From assembly GCF_040529045.1 (NCBI RefSeq), contig NZ_CP131914.1, forward strand, positions 2,712,501 to 2,776,500: a stretch of DNA of 64,000 nucleotides. The letters run 5' to 3'. A model generated the notes under the pieces. That model searched no databases and was not told where the DNA came from. It worked only from the letters and a program-made list of their open reading frames with translations. Of the stretch, positions 52,266 through 61,428 are shown one piece after another. How positions within the stretch are numbered: position 1 is the stretch's first letter; the number at the start of each line of letters is the position of its first letter. The stretch comes from Xanthomonas indica. Lineage in GTDB: Bacteria > Pseudomonadota > Gammaproteobacteria > Xanthomonadales > Xanthomonadaceae. The position numbers and the translations under genes were made by a program.

Positions 52266-52478
52266 ATGTTGATCCTGACTCGCCGGGTAGGCGAAACCTT
52301 GATGATCGGCGATTCGGTCACCGTGACGGTGCTTGGGGTCAAGGGCAATCAAGTGCGCATCGGCATCACCGCGCCGAAGGACGTGGCGGTGCATCGCGAA
52401 GAGATCTACCAGCGCATCCAGCGCGGCGACGAGCCGAACTCGCACGGCGGCGGTCACGGCGATCAATCTGCCGATTGA
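52266..52478 (+). CDS. csrA: Carbon storage regulator CsrA/RsmA
   Basis: 70 residues. [48 protein letters not shown] is the canonical RNA-binding fold; Arg44 of VAVHREE contacts GGA motifs in target leaders. The tail after IQRGDEP is His/Gly-rich. In Xanthomonas RsmA controls virulence and motility (established knowledge). ATG preceded by GGAG. Confidence 0.97.
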   Translation: MLILTRRVGETLMIGDSVTVTVLGVKGNQVRIGITAPKDVAVHREEIYQRIQRGDEPNSHGGGHGDQSAD

Positions 52479-52559
52479 TGCGTCAAAAGGGTTTACCTGA
52501 GCCCCCACAACCCGGTATTCTTCGCGCCCGGTCGCGGAATATCCGCAGCGCATAAATCC

Positions 52560-52652
52560 GGAGTGATGCCCGAGTGGCTGAAGGGGCTCCCCTGCTAAGG
52601 GAGTATAGGGTCAAAAGCTCTATCGAGGGTTCGAATCCCTCTCACTCCGCCA
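52560..52652 (+). tRNA. tRNA-Ser(GCU)
   Basis: 93 nt with a 7-bp acceptor stem GGAGTGA / TCACTCC, discriminator G and an encoded CCA. The anticodon stem is CTCCC...GGGAG with loop CTGCTAA and anticodon GCT at 52594-52596; a long variable arm is typical of tRNA-Ser; the T-loop is GGTTCGAATCC. It decodes AGC and AGU. Confidence 0.97.
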
Positions 52653-52661
52653 GTGTCAAGG

Positions 52662-52702
52662 AAACGCCCGCAAATCAACGATTTGTGGGCGTTTTTCTTT
52701 TT
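52662..52702 (+). terminator. Strong terminator after tRNA-Ser
   Basis: 14-bp stem AAACGCCCGCAAAT / ATTTGTGGGCGTTT (one G-T wobble) with a CAACG loop, followed by TTCTTTTT. It lies 9 nt after the tRNA. Confidence 0.93.
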
Positions 52703-54091
52703 CGCCACCTTGGACACTCGCTTGGACACTTCCATGCGAGTCGCGCACTCCCTGACGTGCGGCGAGACCGTCGCTACTGCGCTTGTTTGCGCGCTCCTGC
52801 TGAGCTGTAGGCGCGCTTTGAACGCGAGAGCGGCAGCGCAGTCAGTACCGTGCGACCTGCGATCGTGCTGCACTCGACCATGCGGTGACGCTTGTCGTCT
52901 GCTGTGCCCACGCTCAAGCCGTTACAGCGCTTCCGTATCAGGACAAGCCGCATGGGGCGGCGCTAAGGAATCGTTGCGGCGGCGGAAGGGCGTGTCATCG
53001 CGCGCGGACCTCAAGTGCGTGCAGCCGCCAGCAGAGCCTGTGCGGGCCGGTGGAGAGGCGAGACCAAGGCTCGGTCGCTGTTTCGGCGACTGGCGACGCG
53101 GCCATCGTGCCACTGCCCGTGCCTTCGTCTAGCGTCCACCTCGCTTCCCTCGTGCAAGGTCATCATGCCCATCGGCGAGGGCCCTCTGGTCGGCGTGGCC
53201 TCCGCCATCGCGATAACTGCCGGTCAACATCTAAGGCAAGCGCCCACCAGGACAATCGTCCATAAGACCCGCGGGCTCAGGGCTGTACAGCGCTGTGCGT
53301 GGTCAACCAGCATGAGGGCAAGCAGATCGTGTTGCCGAACGAGCTTGCATGGAACGACTTCTCGCATTGGTTCTTGCGCCAGACGGCGCGGAGGCATGTC
53401 CCTGCCTGCATCGGTGCCGGGCTCTCGCGTGCACGAAGCGCATTGAAGGCACGCAAAGCGCACCACTGCCTGCGAGGCGGCTTCTCTGCACGCGTCCTGG
53501 GCTGGCAGCGCAAAAGCAGTGGGTAAGGAGCCCCTGCAGCATGTGCTCACCTGTGGTCCGATCTAACGCATCTTCGGCCCGGATATCTCGCGCAGTTGAA
53601 GAACGGCGCGACGCGGTGGATCGCGCTCCATCACACACATGTGCTGCTCTATGCGTGGCGCACAAGCGCTCGACTTTTTCTGCAGATGTTCCAGCGACAG
53701 CAGTTCAGCGCCATCGATACCTGGACATGCTGCAGGATTTGACCAGAACAGGGCGCGTTCGACCGCAAGCACGTGGTGGCCTATCGCTGCGCGCGGCAAT
53801 CCTCATGGGCAGTCTCGTGATTGACATGGTGAGTTGCGACGAGCGCTCATCTCGGGTCGGCAAGAGCATGCATGGACTCACCGTTGTGGCCCATGGCCAT
53901 CTCCTTGCGCAAAGAGAAAGAGAGCGCGTGTTGCACTGATGTTCCATGGTGCTGCTTGCATGAAGTTCATTCGATCGCTCCAGCTAAGCCTGATGACAGC
54001 GCACCTTTGACAGGGCGCGATGAAGACGGCTGTGTGCGATTGAGCAGGCAACTTCGCATTGACCAATGCGGCCGCTCTCTAAAGAATGTGC
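52703..54091. other. Gene-poor interval downstream of tRNA-Ser
   Basis: About 1.4 kb in which no frame on either strand looks like a real protein: the available ORFs are rich in Cys, Arg and Ser, lack ribosome-binding sites, and give the same quality on both strands. GC content is visibly lower than in neighbouring genes. I found no integrase, transposase or copy of the tRNA 3' end. It is probably eroded accessory DNA. Confidence 0.5.
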
Positions 54092-54119
54092 ACGCCGCAG
54101 ACTGGCGGCGTTTCGTTTC
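54092..54119 (+). terminator. Hairpin with T-rich tail
   Basis: 7-bp stem ACGCCGC / GCGGCGT with an AGACTG loop, then TTCGTTTCT. It ends 16 nt before the next gene; it may be the leftover terminator of a lost upstream gene. Confidence 0.5.
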
Positions 54120-54134
54120 TACTTTGGTATCTAG

Positions 54135-54596
54135 ATGCAATCACACAAGATTCGTTTCATCATCATTGCGGTGCTCTGCTTTTGCATGACGGTTGCCAGC
54201 GTGGTCACCTTCTTGAGCCGACCATCGGCTGTGCCGGACAGGCTGCTCGAGTCGAGTGGCACGGTGGGCTCGGTCCGCGCATCGCGTAGCAAGTCAAGGT
54301 TGCAAAGTGTCAACTTTACCGTGGCGCCCGCGGGTGACGAATTCAAGTATTCCAGCATCCTTCCAGGTATCGATCCGCTGTGGAATGAGATCAGGGCAGG
54401 AGCACCGGTGCGCGTCACCTTTTCCGAAGAAGACGGCGAGCGCGAAGTGTGGGGATTGCGGCTGGGCGATCGCGTGGTTGTGACGCCGGACCAAGCGCTG
54501 CAAGCGCGGCGCGAAAACGGCAAAAACGGGATCATCTTCGGGCTGCTCGCATTGGCGGGGGCGGGGTACTTCCTGCATCTCGCTCGCAAGGCATAA
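54135..54596 (+). CDS. Unknown membrane protein (TM - soluble domain - TM)
   Basis: 153 residues. N-terminal helix (about 7-28, RFIIIAVLCFCMTVASVVTFL), a soluble about 95-residue domain (ESSGTVGSVRASRSKS..., RAGAPVRVTFSEEDGEREVWGLRLGDRVVVTP) and a C-terminal helix (about 132-149, GIIFGLLALAGAGYFLHLA). This layout, with a beta-rich domain between two helices, resembles DUF3592-type proteins, but similarity is not certain. No Shine-Dalgarno sequence is visible. Base composition is lower in GC than the flanking housekeeping genes. Confidence 0.7.
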   Translation: MQSHKIRFIIIAVLCFCMTVASVVTFLSRPSAVPDRLLESSGTVGSVRASRSKSRLQSVNFTVAPAGDEFKYSSILPGIDPLWNEIRAGAPVRVTFSEEDGEREVWGLRLGDRVVVTPDQALQARRENGKNGIIFGLLALAGAGYFLHLARKA

Positions 54597-55014
54597 CCAA
54601 CGCCAAGGGTAGTTGGAGAATGGCCGTATGGGGGCTTCTCTTCTCTTGGGAAGACGCCTCATGGTGCAGCGGTGCGTTCTCGGGTCGAGGGGCTTGTAGC
54701 CAAGTCGAAGCCGGATGGCGCTCGCGGCAGGCGAGCGCCTTCTGCGCGTGTGCTCTTTGATCCCCTTGGAGGCTCGCCTGGAGCTTTCATTGGTGTAGCG
54801 CATTCCCTCAAAACGTGGCGAGGGTGGCGTCTGCTCCACTCGTTGCGCGTTCCGGCCGAGCGGCGAGTGCATTTCGGCTGCAAGGCCATAGCGCGCAGCA
54901 CCGGCGCAACATGCGACCGCGCCCGCCCCGCCTGGCTGGTTTAAGTCTCAACATCCCTGTTGCGCCGCCGACCGCGCATTGCGTACTTCAGCGGGCTTGC
55001 CGTGATCGTGCGCA
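54597..55014. other. Gene-free interval
   Basis: About 420 nt between the unknown membrane protein gene and a gene remnant. No convincing coding frame and no recognisable repeat. Confidence 0.5.
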
Positions 55015-55182
55015 GTGGAGTCGCATCAAGGTTGGGTCGCTCACGTCACCTTCGACGGATGGACGGCAGTGACGCATCTGGGTGGCTTCGCTTGGGCGGC
55101 GGATGGTCGCTACGTCTGGGCAGGTGTTGCAGGCATGGCGAAAACGGCCAGTTCGGTGGCATCGGCAGCGGCGATGATTTGA
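55015..55182 (+). pseudogene. Probable gene remnant (DKNYY-like fragment)
   Basis: A 55-codon frame from a GTG with protein-like content: ESHQGWVAHVTFDGW, THLGGFAWAADGRYVWAG, ending ASAAMI. The pattern of hydrophobic and aromatic residues around LGG-x-AxDGRYVW resembles the repeats of DKNYY-family proteins. It is cut off upstream by an in-frame TGA at 55003. Probably the C-terminal remnant of a decayed gene; family assignment is tentative. Confidence 0.35.
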
Positions 55183-55212
55183 TCCTGCCTGCCGCGCCAC
55201 ACGGGCTTGCTT

Positions 55213-55809
55213 TCAGTTGCCCGGGTCGAGGGTCATCATGATGTGGCTGATTTTTCCATGTTCAAGCTGAAAAGAGATTCGCTTATTGCCGGCTTCATAA
55301 TACCGCCAGTGCTGATCGTCTCTGTCATCTGCCGTGCCTGGGCCATACTTGCCGATCAGCACATTCTGCGTATCGCCTACCGTGACGCCCCTGGCTGTTT
55401 TGATCGCGGGTGCGGTGATGGTGATCTGCGCAATCATGTAGCTGTCAATGTCGCGCTGCGCTGTTTGCCAGAATAAGTTGGCAGTGTGGATTTCAAAGCC
55501 GGCATACCGGTGCTGGTAGTACCTGTAGCTGGTGTCCCCGGCAGGCACATCTCCCACGAAGCTTTCGCTGATCTGAGCGCCTGCCTGCTTCCTGGCCTGG
55601 TCGGTCCAGCTTTCACCGAGGGCGAAAGCATGGCTGTTGATTTCCACGGTGAAATCATTGGCCGTTATTTCGGCGGGTGCTGCGCCCGTTGCTGCCGCCG
55701 CAGTCATGCCGGCCTGGGTGGCAGCAAGTAGTAAAAAGAGCAAACGTGTTGCGCCTCTGGGTGAGGCGGTAATGGCGATCGATGGTTTAATTGAGGCGAG
55801 GAGCATCAT
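55213..55809 (-). CDS. Unknown secreted protein
   Basis: 198 residues. An N-terminal hydrophobic signal-like segment (ATRLLFLLLAATQAGMTAAAA) after a roughly 20-residue polar n-region. The mature part is aromatic- and charge-balanced: NDFTVEINSHAFALGESW, YRYYQHRYAGFEIHTANLFW, and the C-terminal TARGVTVGDTQNVLIGKYG. A GxxVGD...YG motif near the C-terminus is common in envelope proteins of unknown function. Two adjacent ATG codons (55809 and 55806) start it; the ribosome-binding site is weak. It is isolated, in a gene-poor zone. Confidence 0.65.
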   Translation of the reverse strand: MMLLASIKPSIAITASPRGATRLLFLLLAATQAGMTAAAATGAAPAEITANDFTVEINSHAFALGESWTDQARKQAGAQISESFVGDVPAGDTSYRYYQHRYAGFEIHTANLFWQTAQRDIDSYMIAQITITAPAIKTARGVTVGDTQNVLIGKYGPGTADDRDDQHWRYYEAGNKRISFQLEHGKISHIMMTLDPGN

Positions 55810-56422
55810 CGGTAGATTTGTGTTCGGAAAAGCTGCCGAACATTATCGGGTTGCTGGCTCAGGCTAGGCAACGCGCGGCGGATGACATGGTGTCGTCATC
55901 GTGGAGGCGATCGCGAGCACTGCTACGGCTCGCAGTCGCTTCCACGTCAGCAGCGACTCCTGGGCGATGTCATGAGGCGCCACTGCGTGTGGCACTGCGG
56001 CGTACGTCTGCACCTGGAGTGACGCCACTGCGCGTGGACGGGCGTGCAGCATGCCGTTCCGGCGCGAACTGCCGCCGTGACGATCTTCGTGCGAATGCGA
56101 TTAGTGGTGCAGTTGGGCTGCTTACGGACCTAGTCGAGCGCGCAGTCCACCAGATCGTTGTGGATGCGGTCCACCAGCTTGGAGGTGAGCGTGCTGGTGT
56201 TTGCTCGCCATGCGTGTCGCCGACCGACTGGTGTGACAGCATAGCTGACTGCATGGCGGCAATGTTCGATACGTCGGTCGATTCGCCAATTGCCCTAGAG
56301 GCCTGAGCAAATCGGAGAGTCCAATGCGCAGAGCAAATCGGCAAACCAGGGAGTCGGCAAGCTGACGCCGCTAGCAGAAGCTCCCCAGCGATGTACGGCA
56401 GGGGAGCACCAAGGCCTGCTAC
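55810..56422. other. Gene-free interval
   Basis: About 610 nt. No intact gene. On the minus strand near 56130-56210 a short frame reads NTSTLTSKLVDRIHNDLVDC before a stop, which might be the end of a lost gene; nothing else is recognisable. Confidence 0.45.
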
Positions 56423-56593
56423 TCAGCCGCGCGCGTGGTCGCGCGCCTTGCCGACTTCGCTCTGTACCTTGCCGGCGTTCTTCTGCATCTTGCCTTCGAC
56501 TTCCTTCATCTTGTTGCCGGTCACCTTGCCGGCGACTTCCTTGACGGTGCCCTTGATCTGGTTCTTGGCGCCTTCGGTGCGATTCTTGTCCAT
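56423..56593 (-). CDS. CsbD-family stress protein
   Basis: 56 residues: MDKNRTEGAKNQIKGTVKEV, then AGKVTGNKMKEVEGKMQKNAG and VQSEVGKARDHARG. This is the CsbD/YjbJ pattern of Gly-spaced Lys/Glu helices, found in small, abundant, general-stress-induced proteins of unknown biochemical role. GGAG lies about 8 nt before the ATG on the minus strand. Confidence 0.92.
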   Translation of the reverse strand: MDKNRTEGAKNQIKGTVKEVAGKVTGNKMKEVEGKMQKNAGKVQSEVGKARDHARG

Positions 56594-56893
56594 CGTTGAC
56601 TCCGCAGTAGGGATGCCCTCAAGTGGGCATCGCCAAACTGCGCGCCGGCCGGTAGCGCCCGGGTGAAAATCGAGCCGATGCGCACGCGCCATTTAGGCGG
56701 CGGACGGGTTGCGCGCTGACGCCTGCGCTATTCATCAAACGCGTCATGGCGCATTCCTTGTGCGGGAGTGCTTTGGGTCTTGCGCCGGAGGGCACAGAGA
56801 TAGCGGCGCGATCTTCCGTCCTCCAGCTACGAGCGGAGCCGTTCGTCAGCATCGGCAGGCCGATCGACGGCCTGCGTCTGCGCCTGCGCTGCG

Positions 56894-57583
56894 TCAGTAC
56901 CAGCCGAGATACAGGGTGGTCACGCCCCAGGTGTCGATCAGGCCGTGCGCGAGGATCATCGCCCACAGGTTGCGCCGGGAACGCAGATAGGCATACCCGA
57001 ACATCATGCCGACCACGCCGGTCAGCAGGATGCCGGAGGCGCCTTGCGCGGCGTGCATCAGGCCGAACACCACGCCGCCGGCCAGTGCGGCGGTCCAGCG
57101 GCCGCCGCGCAGCCGCCCGAACAGGGCATCGAGCTGGTGCATGAGGAAGGCGCGGAACACCAGTTCTTCGCCGAGTGCCGCGCTCAGCCAGGCCGCGCCG
57201 ATCAAGTGGGTCGTGGCCTGGACGTTGCCTTTGAGCGCGCCGTAGGCGCTGTAGTCGGTCTTGTGTCCGGTGATGGTGTCGATCAGCGGTTGCAGCAGCG
57301 GCGTGATGAGGCCGACGGTCAGCAGCACCAGCAGGGCCGTCCAGCCGATCACGGATAGCAGGCGAGGGCGCGCCACGCCGCAGGCCGCGGGCGAGCGCGT
57401 CTCGAGCCACACCAGGGCGAGACCGAGCAGGCCGACCACCGGCATCCGCCAGGGGAACGGCAGCCATGGGTAGGACGCCAGCGCGAGAATTGCGGCGCTC
57501 AGCGCGATGCGCAGCAACGGGTGGCGCATGACGGCGATGCCGTGGGTCGGGTGGAAAGTGCTGTGCTGAGTCGAGTCGCGCAT
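56894..57583 (-). CDS. CPBP-family intramembrane metalloprotease
   Basis: 229 residues, about seven membrane segments. CPBP/CAAX-protease motifs are present: EELVFRAFLMHQ (EExxxR), FGLMHAAQG (FxxxH) and HGLIDTWG (third-motif His). Bacterial relatives process or protect against peptides; the substrate is unknown. The start MRDSTQHSTF is the best Met before the first helix; a later Met (57529) directly before the helix is also possible. Confidence 0.85.
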   Translation of the reverse strand: MRDSTQHSTFHPTHGIAVMRHPLLRIALSAAILALASYPWLPFPWRMPVVGLLGLALVWLETRSPAACGVARPRLLSVIGWTALLVLLTVGLITPLLQPLIDTITGHKTDYSAYGALKGNVQATTHLIGAAWLSAALGEELVFRAFLMHQLDALFGRLRGGRWTAALAGGVVFGLMHAAQGASGILLTGVVGMMFGYAYLRSRRNLWAMILAHGLIDTWGVTTLYLGWY

Positions 57584-58214
57584 GCCGGATGGGGAAGCGG
57601 GTGGGTGCTCAGCGTAACGAGCTTGCGTTCTCCAACACTGTGCCAAAGGCCATGCAGGCCAATTGCACCTGCACTGCGGCGGCGTTGTAGTGGCGCGAGG
57701 CGATGTCGTGTCACGGGCGCGGCGGCGTGGCCGGCGCCGGCAGCCGTGCCGTGCAGATAGAAGCTGAAAACCGAGCGCGCTCTTTCAGTAGTTGTTCGCC
57801 GTCATCAGCGGGTGCTGCATCGTGGTTTCGTGCGAGGCGTCTTTCGAATCAGACGCGGCTGGCGCTTGCCGGATGTGGCGGGTTCGGCACGCATGTGACC
57901 GGGTTCGATCGCGACGCTACCAGGCGCCGCCGCAATTCTCGCGAGGCGGACTTCCTGCATTGCGCTCCGCGAGACGAGTCACGGCCACGACCAGGCAACG
58001 AGTCAAACTGGCAGTCGCGCGCACGCACGGAGCGCATCTGCGCATGCAGTCCATGCTGCGTGCGTCGACAGCGCAGCTGACTCTGAGGTCTACGCGGTGA
58101 GGCGTCAGCGATGCTGCCGTGCTGTCGGTCATGCGCACAGACACGCCGTCGCCGCCAGCGACGCATGCTGGCGGCGGAGGGCGAAACGCTGTCAGTGCGC
58201 GACGCGGCGTGGGG
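57584..58214. other. Gene-free interval before glgX end
   Basis: About 630 nt with no plausible gene on either strand. A hairpin with 9-bp arms GCCGCCAGC (58151-58159) and GCTGGCGGC (58167-58175) lies 40 nt beyond the glgX stop and may serve as its 3' end; it has no T-run. Confidence 0.5.
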
Positions 58215-60353
58215 TCACGCCGACGCGGGCGCCTGGCACTCGAACACGCTGACGCTGCGCGGCGGGGCCAGGAACTCGCTGGCACCGGCCGGCATGCTGT
58301 CGACCTGCAGCGCGTCGTCGGTGGACAGCACCAGCTTCCAGTGCAGCTCATCTTCCGAGGAGGGCAGTACGAAGCTCACGCCCTCGTGGTAGGCATTGAT
58401 GACGATCAGCAAGGTGTGGTCGTTGGCCAGTTCCTTGACGCCGGAGGTCTGCGCCTTGCCTTCCAGCAGCAGGCCGACCGAACGCGCGCCGGCGTCGGTC
58501 CAGTGCGCCTCGTCCATCTCGGTGCCGCCGGGATTGAGCCAGGTGAGGTCGCGTACGCCGGCTTCCTCGTTGTACTGGCCGTTGAGAAAACGCCCGCGGG
58601 TGAGGATCGGGTAGCGCCGGCGCAGCGCGGTCAGGGCTTTGACGAAGGCGGTGAGGCGGCCCTCGCTCGGGTCGCGCTCCCAGTCGATCCAGGTGATCTC
58701 GTTGTCCTGGCAATAGGTGTTGTTGTTGCCACCCTGGGTCTGCGCGCGTTCGTCGCCGGCCAGCAGCATCGGCGTGCCTTGCGACAGCAACAGCGTCGCC
58801 AGCAGGTTCTTCATCTGCCGCTCGCGCAGCTGCAGGATGCCGGCGTCGTCAGTCTCGCCCTCGGCGCCGTAATTGCACGAGCTGTCGTGATCGGAGCCGT
58901 CGCGATTGTCCTCGCCGTTGGCGTCGTTGTGCTTGCCGTTGTAGCTGACCAGGTCGTGCAGGGTGAAGCCGTCGTGCGCGGTGATGAAGTTCACCGAGGC
59001 CCACGGCCGCCGCCCGCGCCGGTCGAACAGGTCGGCCGAGCCGGTGAAGCGGGTGGCGAATTCGGCGAGCTTGCCGTCGTCGCCCTTCCAGAACGCGCGG
59101 GCGTTGTCGCGGAACTTGTCGTTCCACTCCGACCAGCCCGGCGGGAAGTGGCCGACCTGGTAGCCGCCGGGGCCGCAGTCCCAGGGTTCGGCGATGAGCT
59201 TGACCTGCGACAGCAGCGGATCCTGGTTGCAGGCGTCGAGGAAGCCGCCGCGCTGGTCGAATCCGGTGGGCTCGCGGCCGAGGATGGTGGCCAGGTCGAA
59301 GCGGAAGCCGTCCACGTGCATTTCGCCGGCCCAGTAGCGCAGCGAGTCGTTGACGAACTGGATCACCCGCGAGTTGCTCAGGTTGAGCGTGTTGCCGGTG
59401 CCGGTGTCGTTGATGTAGTAGCGCTTGTCCTCGGCCAGGCGATAGTAGCTGGCGTTGTCGATGCCACGGAAGGACAGGGTGGGACCCAGTTCGCTGCCCT
59501 CGGCGGTGTGGTTGTAGACCACGTCCAGGATCACCTCCAGGCCTTGGCGGTGCATGGCCTTGACCATGTCGCGGAACTCGTCGCGGTGGCCGCTGGCGAG
59601 GTAGCGCGACTTGATCGCGAAGAAGCCGAGCGTGTTGTAGCCCCAGTAGTTGCGCAGGTCCTTGTCGAGCAGGTGCTGGTCGTCGAGGTAGGCGTGGACC
59701 GGCAGCAGCTCCACAGCGCTGACGCCCAGTTCCTTGATGTAGCGCAGCACCGGTTCCTGCGCCAGCCCGGCGCAGGTGCCGCGCAGTTCGTCCGGCACCT
59801 GCGGGTGGCGCATGGTGTAGCCGCGCACGTGGGTCTCGTAGACCAGGGTCTGGTTCCACGGCGTCAGCAGGCGCTGGTCGTCTTCCCAGTCGTAGGTGTC
59901 CTCGACCACCACGCACTTGGGCATGAACGGCGCGCTGTCGCGCTCGTCGAAGCTGAGGTCGCCGTCCGGGTGGCCGACGGTGTAGCCGTACAGCTCGTCG
60001 GCCCAGATCAGGTCGCCCTCAAGTTCGCGCGCATAGGGATCGAGCAGCAGCTTGTTGGGATTGAAGCGGTGGCCTTCGCTGGGGGCGTACGGGCCATGCA
60101 CGCGATAGCCGTAGCGCTGACCGGGCTTCACGTCGGGCAGGTAGCCATGCCAGATTTCGTTCGTGTATTCGGGCAGGTCCAGGCGCGTCTCGGTGCCGGC
60201 CTCGTCGAACAGGCACAGCTCCACGCGGGTGGCGTGCGCCGAGAACAGGGCGAAGTTGGTGCCCTGTCCGTCGAACACGGCGCCGCGCGGAAAGGGACGC
60301 CCTTCGCGGATGCGCGAGGGGGTGGCGTAGGCGGCGCTGGTGGGGTGGCGCAT
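58215..60353 (-). CDS. glgX: Glycogen debranching enzyme GlgX (GH13)
   Basis: 712 residues. N-terminal CBM48 (about 20-130; GTNFALFSAHATRVELCLFDE), GH13 barrel (nucleophile in VDGFRFDLATILG, acid in KLIAEPWDCGPGGY, third Asp in ITAHDGFTLHDLVSYNGKHN) and a C-terminal beta-domain. It hydrolyses alpha-1,6 branches of phosphorylase-limit dextrin. Start MRHPTSAAY; the upstream frame has no homology. No other glg or tre genes are in the window, so it is not in a glycogen operon here. Confidence 0.95.
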   Translation of the reverse strand: MRHPTSAAYATPSRIREGRPFPRGAVFDGQGTNFALFSAHATRVELCLFDEAGTETRLDLPEYTNEIWHGYLPDVKPGQRYGYRVHGPYAPSEGHRFNPNKLLLDPYARELEGDLIWADELYGYTVGHPDGDLSFDERDSAPFMPKCVVVEDTYDWEDDQRLLTPWNQTLVYETHVRGYTMRHPQVPDELRGTCAGLAQEPVLRYIKELGVSAVELLPVHAYLDDQHLLDKDLRNYWGYNTLGFFAIKSRYLASGHRDEFRDMVKAMHRQGLEVILDVVYNHTAEGSELGPTLSFRGIDNASYYRLAEDKRYYINDTGTGNTLNLSNSRVIQFVNDSLRYWAGEMHVDGFRFDLATILGREPTGFDQRGGFLDACNQDPLLSQVKLIAEPWDCGPGGYQVGHFPPGWSEWNDKFRDNARAFWKGDDGKLAEFATRFTGSADLFDRRGRRPWASVNFITAHDGFTLHDLVSYNGKHNDANGEDNRDGSDHDSSCNYGAEGETDDAGILQLRERQMKNLLATLLLSQGTPMLLAGDERAQTQGGNNNTYCQDNEITWIDWERDPSEGRLTAFVKALTALRRRYPILTRGRFLNGQYNEEAGVRDLTWLNPGGTEMDEAHWTDAGARSVGLLLEGKAQTSGVKELANDHTLLIVINAYHEGVSFVLPSSEDELHWKLVLSTDDALQVDSMPAGASEFLAPPRSVSVFECQAPASA

Positions 60354-60577
60354 CGGCGGCTCTCGGCCGGCATACCGGCAGTAGGGGAGGGAGAGCGGAA
60401 GCATCGCCGCGGAGGCCGTGCAGGACGCGTTACGGGGTGCCGAGGGTGGCGTGAGGACACCGGCGGCGCGAGGCGCAACCGGTGCAGCGACGCCGTGGCG
60501 CCGCTGCGCGGTCCGATCACGCGCGGTCGCGGTCGTGGCCCGGTCCATGGCCCCGGGCACGACCTGGGCTGCAGCGC

Positions 60578-61279
60578 TCAGCGCGGCAGGTCGAACAACA
60601 GGAACTCGCTGTCCTGGGCGTCGGTGAACTGCAGGCTGGCCTCGTCGACCGCCTGGAGGGCGTCGCCGGCCTGCAGGGTCTGGCCATTGACGGTCAGGGT
60701 GCCGCGCACCACCTGCACATAGGCGCCGCGCCCGGCCGCCAGCGGATAGTCCAGGCGCGCGTCGCCGTCGAGGATCGAGGCGTAGATGCGCGCGTCCTGA
60801 TGGATGCGCACCGCACCATCCTCGCCCTGCGGGGCCGCGATCAGCCGCAACTGGCCGCGCTTGCTGTCCGGGGCGAAGTGCTTCTCCTCGTAGCCCGGAT
60901 CGATCCCGGCGCGCTCGGGCATCACCCAGATCTGCAGGAAGTGCACCGGCTCACTGGCCGAATGGTTGAACTCGCTGTGGGTGACCCCGGAGCCGGCGCT
61001 CATGCGCTGCACGTCGCCATAGCGCAGCACCGAGCCGTTGCCCATGCTGTCCTTGTGCTCCAGCGCGCCGTCGACCACGTAGGACAGGATCTCCATGTCG
61101 CGATGGGCGTGGGTGCCGAAGCCCTCGCCGGGCTGCACGCGGTCTTCGTTGATCACCCGCAGTGGCCCGAAGCCCATGTGGCGCGGGTCGTGGTAGTGGC
61201 CGAAGGAGAAGGTGTGGCGCGAGGACAGCCAGCCGTGTTCGGCGCGGCCACGGGTGTTGGCGGGGCGGATCTGCAGCAT
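60578..61279 (-). CDS. Pirin-family protein (YhaK-like)
   Basis: 233 residues, the same length as E. coli YhaK. The N-terminal cupin carries the metal ligands: FSFGHYHDP, GFGTHAHRDMEILSYVVDG, GSGVTHSEFNHS. Pirins of this group have quercetinase or redox-sensor activity in some cases. The start MLQIRPANTRG has a perfect AGGAG 5 nt upstream. Divergent from a LysR gene (150 nt apart). On the minus strand TTGTTT, an 18-nt spacer and TAAATC (61335-61364) could be its promoter. Confidence 0.93.
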   Translation of the reverse strand: MLQIRPANTRGRAEHGWLSSRHTFSFGHYHDPRHMGFGPLRVINEDRVQPGEGFGTHAHRDMEILSYVVDGALEHKDSMGNGSVLRYGDVQRMSAGSGVTHSEFNHSASEPVHFLQIWVMPERAGIDPGYEEKHFAPDSKRGQLRLIAAPQGEDGAVRIHQDARIYASILDGDARLDYPLAAGRGAYVQVVRGTLTVNGQTLQAGDALQAVDEASLQFTDAQDSEFLLFDLPR

Positions 61280-61415
61280 GGGAGGCTCCTTGGTGACGTT
61301 GATGTGCAAGTGGATCGAAAGCGCCGTTTGCGTTGATTTAGCGTGCGCTTCGGCTTGGAAACAAGTATCCGCGCTGTCGCCGGGTTTGAAAAACGGATAG
61401 ATTCGGCATCCATCA

Positions 61416-61428
61416 TCGAAAAATTCGA
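61416..61428. promoter_or_regulatory. Palindrome at the lysR start
   Basis: TCGAA-AAA-TTCGA lies directly before the LysR ATG, in the divergent pirin/lysR gap. It could be a LysR-type autoregulatory half-site, though the strict T-N11-A test is only loosely met. Confidence 0.3.

Noticed and set aside
52595-52873. A minus-strand ORF ending GGVRGIRTLDRAFDPILP
   Set aside because: This is the antisense translation of the tRNA-Ser gene and its terminator, a well-known annotation artefact.
53349-53939. A 196-codon + strand ORF in the gene-poor zone
   Set aside because: Cys/Arg-rich, low-complexity composition, no ribosome-binding site, no domain, and competing frames of equal quality on the other strand.
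56122-56310. A minus-strand small gene near 56.1-56.3 kb
   Set aside because: Only a short C-terminal-like stretch looks protein-like; there is no start, ribosome-binding site or recognisable family.
52560-58214. An intact integrative element at tRNA-Ser
   Set aside because: No integrase, excisionase or transposase was recognised, and I saw no second copy of the tRNA 3' end within the interval.
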